Part shown: positions 54,337-55,771 of the stretch, piece by piece
How the letters are laid out: every line of letters begins with the position of its first letter
How positions within the stretch are numbered: the stretch's first letter is position 1
Notes under the pieces: model-generated
What the model saw: the letters and a program-made list of their open reading frames with translations, nothing else
What the model was told of the DNA's origin: nothing
The model's database searches: none
Source of the DNA: Alphaproteobacteria bacterium
GTDB taxonomy: Bacteria; Pseudomonadota; Alphaproteobacteria; Micropepsales; Micropepsaceae
DNA: 55,771 nucleotides
NCBI GenBank assembly: GCA_013697055.1
Contig: JACCXK010000137.1
Coordinates: 1 to 55,771, forward strand
Direction of reading: 5' to 3'
Translations under genes and position numbers: made by a program

Positions 54337-55771
54337 TGAATACCGCCTCAATCAGACGCGGGCCCCGGGTCTGCATCGCATCAGCGAATTGGGCGGCGAA
54401 TTCGGTGGTGGTTTCGGCGCGACTCGCTTCCACGCCATGGCCTTGCGCGATCTTGACGAAATCCAGCACCGGATCGTGCAGGTCCAGCATCGCCAGCGTC
54501 TTGAGGCCGGGATTGAGGGCGCCGACCCGGCCCAGTTCGATGTTGAGGATGTTGTAGCTGCGGTTGGCGCAGACGATGACGGTCACGTCCAGCCGCTCGC
54601 GCGCCATGGTCCAGAGCGCCGGTAACGAATACATCGCCGCACCGTCGCCGGTCACCGCGATCACCTTGCGCTGCGGGCAGGCCAGGCCTGCGCCCACCGC
54701 CATGGGCGGGGCATCGCCGATGGCACCGCCGGTCAGCAGGATCCAGTCATGCAGCGGTCCGTGCTTCAGCGAGGCCTGCAGGCCGCCGCCGGCGGTGAGG
54801 GAATCGTCCGACAGGATGGCATTGTCCGGCATCAGCCGCGCCATGATCGCGCCCATGGAAAAAGCGTCCAGCGCGCCATGCAGCGGCATGTCCGGCACCA
54901 CGCGGCTCACAACACGTCCCGGCGCGCGCGCGCCCAGGCTATCTGTCAGCGCCACCAACGCGCCCACCGCGTCATCGCCCGCCTCGGCCAGGGTCAGCAG
55001 GTCGCAGCCTTCGGGCGTGACCCAACTCGGCTTGTCCGGATAGGCAAAGAAAGTGACGGGGGCCGGCGCGCCCACCAGCACGATCTGTTCCAACCCTTTC
55101 AGGAATTCGACAATGTCTTCGGCGAAATAGGGCACCCGCTCGACTTCCGGCAGGCCATGCCCACGGGTCATGCGCGGGGTGAAATAGTCATGGAACAGCC
55201 GGGCCCCCGTCGCGGCAGCGATGCGGCCCGCTGCTTCCAACCCGGCACGTTCCAAACAGCGGCCGCGCATCAACAGCGCCGTCCTTTTTCCATTCTTCAG
55301 CGCGGCGGCGACGCGGTCGATCACCGCGCTGTCCACCGCTTTGGGCGGCGTCACCGGCAACGCCCTGGCGGGCGCCACCGCCGTGTTCCAGGCGCAATCG
55401 GCGGGCAACACCAAAGTTGCGATTTGTCCCGGTGCGCTTCGTGCCGCCTGCACGCAGCGGGCGCCGTCACCCGCCACTTCGTCCGATGTCTTGCTCTGAT
55501 GCAGCCAGTCCGACACCCCGCCGCAGATCGCCATGATGTCGGAGCTCAGCGGCGCTTGGCTGTATTGCGCATGGCTGGTGGCGTGATCGCCCACGATATT
55601 GACCACCGGGGTGCCTGCCTTGCGGGCGTTGTGCAAAAAGGAAATCGCATTGGCAAAACCCGGCCCCAGATGCAGCAGGGTCGCGGCCGGCGCGGCCTTC
55701 ATGCGGGCATAACCATCGGCGGCGCCCGCCACCACGCCTTCAAACAGACAGAGCACGCCGCGCATCCGGGG
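54329..55771 (-). CDS. Thiamine-diphosphate enzyme, acetolactate-synthase-like (cut by window end)
   Basis: The frame is open to the last base; about 480 residues are visible and the N-terminus (about 40-50 residues with the catalytic Glu) is probably outside. Clear parts are FEGVVAGAADGYARM, HLGPGFANAISFLHNARKAGTPVVNIVGDHA and the diphosphate-binding motif VTGDGAAMYSLPALWTMARERL with N in VCANRSYNIL. The family includes acetolactate synthase, benzoylformate decarboxylase and oxalyl-CoA decarboxylase; the substrate cannot be fixed here. Confidence 0.88.
   Translation of the reverse strand, partial: PRMRGVLCLFEGVVAGAADGYARMKAAPAATLLHLGPGFANAISFLHNARKAGTPVVNIVGDHATSHAQYSQAPLSSDIMAICGGVSDWLHQSKTSDEVAGDGARCVQAARSAPGQIATLVLPADCAWNTAVAPARALPVTPPKAVDSAVIDRVAAALKNGKRTALLMRGRCLERAGLEAAGRIAAATGARLFHDYFTPRMTRGHGLPEVERVPYFAEDIVEFLKGLEQIVLVGAPAPVTFFAYPDKPSWVTPEGCDLLTLAEAGDDAVGALVALTDSLGARAPGRVVSRVVPDMPLHGALDAFSMGAIMARLMPDNAILSDDSLTAGGGLQASLKHGPLHDWILLTGGAIGDAPPMAVGAGLACPQRKVIAVTGDGAAMYSLPALWTMARERLDVTVIVCANRSYNILNIELGRVGALNPGLKTLAMLDLHDPVLDFVKIAQGHGVEASRAETTTEFAAQFADAMQTRGPRLIEAVFNA

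Overview
The window looks like a chromosomal stretch of a GC-rich alphaproteobacterium. This rests on COQ9, the DUF1476 ATP-synthase inhibitor (zeta) subunit, a eukaryote-type NADP isocitrate dehydrogenase, the purS/purQ/purL arrangement, YihY/DUF3618/YidB stress proteins and EcfG-type promoters. The genus cannot be fixed from this sequence alone.

Left flank (1-25397): GC-rich core genome. It holds a partial tannase-like esterase, a dmeF-type metal exporter, rpsU, def, a COQ9 gene and asd. A purE-purK operon, a diguanylate cyclase, icd, trmJ and a TPR gene follow, then a signal-peptide HpcH/HpaI-like protein, a cinA-like gene, map and radC. The purine block is purB, then purC-purS-purQ-purL with a bolA-like gene. 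A frameshifted hydrolase, an Rsm22-like methyltransferase, grxD and rpsD close the flank.

Island (25430-50006, 24,570 bp): an integrated element splits a host tRNA-Leu(UAA) gene exactly in its anticodon loop. The 5' half lies at 25398-25436 and the CCA-ending 3' half at 50000-50056. Joining the island ends restores a classic tyrosine-recombinase core, the 7-base anticodon loop flanked by the inverted repeat CTGTA/TACAG. Tandem ACTACCC motifs lie 57-83 bp from the core on both sides. Just inside the right end the island carries its own complete tRNA-Leu(UAA), interrupted by a 201-nt group I intron inserted between U34 and A35. That position falls within the 7-bp crossover sequence. I infer that the island destroys a tRNA, supplies a self-splicing replacement, and that the intron makes the replacement unusable as an integration target. 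No integrase is recognisable.

Island cargo is dominated by stress and envelope genes: dodecin, GlsB/YeaQ/YmgE, YidB, DUF3597, DUF3761, DUF2127, cytochrome c, a DUF3618/holin-like operon, YihY, a lipid-kinase/phosphoesterase/PAP2 operon, two histidine kinases, a receiver protein and membrane microproteins. At least four sites match the alphaproteobacterial general-stress sigma factor consensus GGAAC-N16-CGTT. One of them is palindromic and bidirectional. Eight copies of a twin-hairpin repeat, all in one orientation, lie between island genes; I saw none in the flanks.

Right flank (50057-55771): back to GC-rich core DNA. It contains a PEP-CTERM protein and a mannonate-dehydratase-like enzyme with a Tat signal. 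A PD-(D/E)XK nuclease-helicase (DUF2075) gene overlaps the end of a thiamine-diphosphate enzyme gene that runs off the window.
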